DNA of 64,000 nt, taken from the NCBI RefSeq assembly GCF_024323335.1, contig NC_066580.1, positions 257,214,977-257,278,976 on the forward strand, read 5' to 3'. The position numbers and the translations under genes were made by a program. Positions 59,885 through 64,000 of this stretch are shown here, piece by piece; the first letter of the stretch is position 1, and each line of letters begins with the position of its first letter. Below the pieces are notes generated by a model, which was not told the origin of the DNA, did not search any database, and worked only from the letters and a program-made list of their open reading frames with translations. The stretch is from Lathyrus oleraceus. Lineage: Eukaryota; Streptophyta; Magnoliopsida; Fabales; Fabaceae.

Positions 59885-60110
59885 GATGATAGTTTCCTTT
59901 CTTTTGTATTTGTATTTTGGTTTCTGAAATTGTACCCAGTGTAATCCTTCTAAATTTTATGAATAAAAAGATATTTTATGGTCAAACGAATTGTTAATTG
60001 TTGATTGAATATATATATTTACAAATGAAACTTCATATATTCCTTGAAATTAAAAACAATCAAAACATTGCATTACATGCGTCATTTGCATGACAGGTTT
60101 CTTTTGCCAG
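59885..60110 (+). other. Spacer between Ogre ORF1 and gag
   Basis: Non-coding, AT-rich, 226 bp. Confidence 0.7.
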
Positions 60111-61702
60111 ATGTCTTATCAGTTCTTCTTCTATGCATCAGCCAAGCTGACTCACCGCTATAATACTCAGGCTAATCAACCGAATAGAATGCAACACTTA
60201 GGGCAATAGAATAGAGAGCTGAAAGATGAGATTGGTAGACTTACGACACTAATGGAGTCCGTCATTCCTGCCCAGAATCAGTCATCACCATCTCCTGCAA
60301 CTCCTCCTCCTTAGAGGACCGTCATTTCTGAGATTGCTTCTTCAACTATTCCAGTTGTTGCTGCCAGCCAATCCTTTCCTACTATGCCTGCTGGATTCCC
60401 TTGGGGGAATGCCACCAAATTTTATGCCAGAAGGGTATGCACCCACCTTTTCTTCTCTACCGGCATCTAGCCCAGTTATGTCAGTGCCACCTCTTTTTGT
60501 TCACACTCTTCCTCGTGCTGAGGACACTATCTACCACTCTGAGCCGTCTGAAGGTCCATATGTCTACGAGAAGATGGATGAAATTAAAGATCATTTCCTT
60601 GAGTTGTGCAAAGAATTGAAGACTCTGAGAGGGAAAGAGTTGTTTGGGAAGAGCAGTGTTGAACTCTGGTTAGTCCCTAATGTCAAGATCCCAGTGAAAT
60701 TCATGGTCCTAGACTTTGAAAAGTACAAAGGGAATACTTTCCCACAAATCCATCTTGTTATGTATTCCAGGAAAATGTCTACTCAACCTGATAATGATTA
60801 GTTGTTGATTCACTATTTCCAAGACAATTTAACTAGAGTTGCCTTGAGATGGTACATGGGTCTGGATAGTACAAGCATCCATACTTTGCATGACTTGGGT
60901 GGAGTCTTTGTCAAGCAGTATAAGTACAAAGTGGATATGGCGCCTGATAGAGATCGGTTGAGGTCGATGTATCATAATGACAAAGATACATTTAAATAAT
61001 ATGCCCAAAGATGGAGAGAATTAGGTGCTCAGATAAGTTTGCCTCTTGAAGAGAAGGAAATGACTAATATTTTCTTAAAGACATTGAGTTCGTTTTACTA
61101 CAAACGTATGATTGCAAGCGCCCCCAATGATTTTACCGAAATGGTAAACATATAGATGAGGCTAGAAGAAGGAGTCCGTGAAGGACGTTTGACTAAAGAA
61201 GAGGTGTCAACCAGCAAGAAGTATGGTGGAAGTTTCTCTAAGAGGAAGGAAGGAGAAGCTAATTCAGTATCAGTGGGGAGGCAGAGGAGGCCTCATGTCA
61301 GAAAAAGTTCTCAACCCCATCAACATCAATACCAAGTTTCTTCAGTAATTCTGTTTTTTTCCAACGATCCCAATAATTAATCAGTTCCAATTCAGCAAAA
61401 ACAACATCGACAACAACCACAACAAAGAACCAACTACAACAACAACAATAATCACCAACAAAATTTTGAGAGGAAGAAGGTCTCCTTTGACCCTATTCCT
61501 ATGACATATGAAGAGTTATACCCGTCATTGGTCCCCAAGAATCTCATTCAACCAAGAAACCTGCCATAAATCCCTGAGCCACTACCATGGTGGTTCAAGC
61601 CTGATCTTCATTGTGCTTTTCACCAGGGAGCCCATGGTCATAATATAGAGAACTTCTATCCATTAAAATATGAAGTTCAAAATCTCGTGAAGAGTGGTAT
61701 GG
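60111..61702 (+). pseudogene. gag: Ogre gag, killed by nonsense mutations
   Basis: Begins near MSYQFFFYASAKLTHRYNTQ (60111) in one frame, with a shift at about 60400. From about 60402 to 61702 a single frame (phase of 60334) is readable but has stops at 60799, 60997, 61153, 61378 and 61567. The products match Retrotrans_gag: PRAEDTIYHSEPSEGPYVYE, LIHYFQDNLTRVALRWYMGL, FVKQYKYKVDMAPDRDRLRSM, ELGAQISLPLEEKEMTNIFL. It ends in a poly-Asn/Gln stretch and HCAFHQGAHGHNIENFY, a CCHC-like finger whose last Cys is Phe. The gag breaks off at 61702 where another LTR starts; protease and pol are not present in the window. Confidence 0.85.
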
Positions 61703-63677
61703 TGTGTAACACGGTGGGAGAACTGACTTTAGTTAAATGTTGCGGATAGCAAGAGTCGCCACCGACTTTTATTTTATCCAAAAGGAAAGGACATAAAAGA
61801 ACAGGAAAGACCTTAAAAAGATTTTGAGTTCGGGGGGTAGGTTATACAAAGGGAAGGTATTAGCACCCTTTATATCCATGGTTATCCATGGGCTCTTAGT
61901 TACTTAGCTCACTTTGTTTGTTTGCAAGAGTGTAGTGTGTGATTAGAAAAATTTCTTTAAGTACTTTGTAATGACCCTCGTATGGGTGTATACAAAGCCT
62001 AGTTTAGAAATTGTGAGGTGTAAAAGTAATTTTGAAAAGTGTGAGCAAGTAACTATGAGATACCTACCCTAGATTAAGTCTTTCGTGTTCTCGTATATTA
62101 TTTCAATGGTAAGATTGTCCCTATTATTAAGGAATAGGTAGTCATTACCTTGGATGTGTTTAAGGGACGGGCGTAGGGTCATCGTATGGTCAATGAAGGC
62201 AACATAAGGGGTGTCTTTAGCAACTCGTAGGGACTATCATCATATTTACCGAAGGGACAAGATCATTATATCGTAGGCAACCTCGTAGGGACTTGATCTT
62301 TTAAGTTTATAGGGACTTGATGACTTTTCTGTTTGAAGGGACTTTGCTTAAGACACCCCTATTTTCGAGGGACTTGACCATTTAAAGAAGGCAACCAAGA
62401 GGAATACCCTAGGAAGTACAGATGGCGATCAAAGATCGACTTACGTGTGTGAGTGTTAGTTTTCGGATATTTGTCTTGAATTTAATTTTCTAAGTTCAAT
62501 TATTTACAGTTAGTTTTTTGCACTCCCTAAATTACTAACCACGCAATAAATATTTACAAAAATAAAAGCAAGAAAAATAAATTCCTAAACTATTACATGG
62601 CTATGGGACAGATACATAATAATCAGGCGAGAAAGAATAAATTTACAACCTATACATTTGTTCCTAATATTATAAATAAAACAAAATTAAAATAAGGAAA
62701 ATAATGAAGCAAAAATAGAATAGATAAAAGCAAATAATAATAAAATAATAAATAAACAACGGTAATAAAGCAATAATAAAATAACAATAATAATAAAGTG
62801 ATAATAAAAAGGTTAGAATTTTAAAAGAAATTATTTTAGGTTAAACAAGTTAGATTTTTTTTAGAAGTTATTAGAAAAATATGAGTTTAAAATAAATTAG
62901 TAATAATAAAAGAATTTAAAATACATTAATGTATAAATTATAAAATAAAAGAGTTATATGAAAAATATTAAGTTAGTTATTTACAAAATAAATAAAGGTT
63001 ATAGAAAATATCAAATTATTAGATTAATAGGTTTATTATTATTATTCAATTAGAAAAATGGTCAATTAGATTTTATTTACAAAATATATAAGGATTTATT
63101 ATTATAAGTAAGTAATAAAAAAAAGTTATTAAAATAGTTAGTATTTATTATTTATTTACAAAAAACATAAAGGTTATAGAAAAATATTAAATAATTAATT
63201 TAGTAGGTTTTCACGCCCTACATTACTAAACCACGCAGTTAATATAGGATCAATGGCAGGAATTTAAATGGCAGAAAAATAAAATGGCAGAAAATCAATG
63301 GCAGAAAATAAAACCCTAATTATTACAACGCTTTGGTGCAGTTACATAATAAAGATGGCGAAAAGTAAAACTGAAAATATTACAAGTTAAAACTTAAAAT
63401 ATTACAAGGGCGAAGCAGTTACAGTGTATGAATAACATAAATATGAGCGAAAATAGGAAATAATAATAAGGTTTGTTAAGGTTTAAGAAAAGGTTTATGG
63501 TTTAGAGGAAACAACACGGTTAAAGTTTTAGGTTTGAAATTTAGAGTTTATGGCGAAATTGTCAGGGTTTAGGAAAAATCAGGGTAGTTAGTTATGAAAA
63601 AAAATGTGCAAATCTAAATATATGTATATATATAAAAAAAATGAATTAAAAAAAACAACTGCGTTGCTAGTGCAAAA

Positions 63678-63764
63678 TTGCGATCATCGCAACTGGATCG
63701 GATAACACAAATGTCACGCCTCATACACGTATATGTGAAAACGGCGTATTGACACTATCCGATC
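63678..63764. other. Nested inverted repeats in the LTR
   Basis: TTGCGAT/ATCGCAA (63678-63692) forms a tight palindrome. GATCGGATA (63696-63704) pairs with TATCCGATC (63756-63764) across 51 nt. Confidence 0.7.
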
Positions 63765-63918
63765 TGAAAACATAATCAAATATATCAACAAAATAGATAA
63801 AGTATATATCATATATAAACTATTACCAAACTGTGTGTACGATAGTATAGATCATCCACTCTCAGTTTCTCTTTTTCGTTCTGTCCTTCGGCCTCTCTCT
63901 ATCAGTCATGCTAGTAAA

Positions 63919-63926
63919 TATATATA
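63919..63926 (-). promoter_or_regulatory. Putative TATA box of the minus-strand LTR
   Basis: Minus strand TATATATA followed by TTTACTAGCATGACTGATAG. Position within the LTR is plausible for a promoter. Confidence 0.45.
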
Positions 63927-64000
63927 GGAACAAATTAGGTTAATGATAATGGGCCTAAGTTTATTTTGAAACCCAATATTAAATTAAAAACTGAATAAAG

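Larger units (their letters stand above)
61703..64000 (-). repeat. Tat-type LTR inserted in Ogre gag, running off the window
   Basis: The left end TGTGTAACACGG (minus: CCGTGTTACACA) is the terminus of a minus-strand element. GAGTCGCCACC at 61753-61763 and GGGAAGGTATTAGCACC near 61850 are the shared Tat LTR signature. Because flanking gag lies directly left, this is a 3' LTR or solo LTR. Further right are simple A-rich runs (62500-63200), palindromic sequence at 63678-63764 and a TATA motif at 63919. No gene. Confidence 0.7.

Overview
The window is plant repeat DNA with no host protein-coding gene that I can support. Lineage is inferred from the retrotransposons. Ogre-type Ty3/gypsy elements (tRNA-Arg-type primer site TGGCGACTCTGCTGGGGA, LTR start TGTAAGACCCC, an extra ORF1 ahead of gag), Tekay/Del-like chromovirus remains and a SIRE/Maximus-type Ty1/copia element together fit a large-genome legume, most likely tribe Fabeae (pea, vetch, lentil, Lathyrus). 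The species cannot be fixed from the sequence.

Layout. 1-1824: right-hand part of a plus-strand Tat/Ogre-like LTR, ending inside ORF1 of a minus-strand Ogre copy. 1825-5185: that Ogre copy (truncated ORF1, leader, tRNA-Arg PBS, partial LTR). 5186-11898: a decayed minus-strand chromovirus with chromodomain, integrase, RNase H and RT pieces, almost no gag, and a 2.3-kb 5' LTR. 11899-45639: a tandem array of minus-strand, internally deleted derivatives of the same kind of element. In it LTRs (full about 2.7 kb, or about 0.95 kb with a shared deletion) alternate with internal pieces of about 60 or 320 bp, and some composite units repeat with a period of about 3.7-4.7 kb.

One array LTR is split by a complete Sirevirus (22371-32910, minus strand). 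Its 1085-bp LTRs look identical to each other, it is flanked by a 5-bp CCCAT duplication, and its gag, pol and third ORF are all open. It is the only apparently intact, and certainly the youngest, element here; undisturbed copies of its target site lie at 36658 and 40745.

45640-46933: a G-rich copia-type LTR end, TA/GA microsatellites, a strong hairpin and a tRNA-like (SINE-type) pol III sequence. 46934-52794: a minus-strand Tat/Ogre-like LTR. 52795-61702: a plus-strand Ogre with a 4.7-kb LTR, PBS, leader, disrupted ORF1 and disrupted gag. 61703-64000: another minus-strand Tat-type LTR inserted in that gag and running out of the window.

The genes form no pathway. Each set belongs to one retroelement: gag makes the particle, pol makes protease, integrase, RT and RNase H, and LTR, PBS and PPT are the cis signals. 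The most unusual structures are the higher-order array of mini-elements that keep PBS and PPT but fuse a gag zinc-knuckle relic to a chromodomain tail, the gag/pol +1 overlap and repeated purine tracts of the Sirevirus, the PBS-like copy inside the U5 end of five Tat/Ogre LTRs, and a set of CG-rich palindromes in the first LTR.
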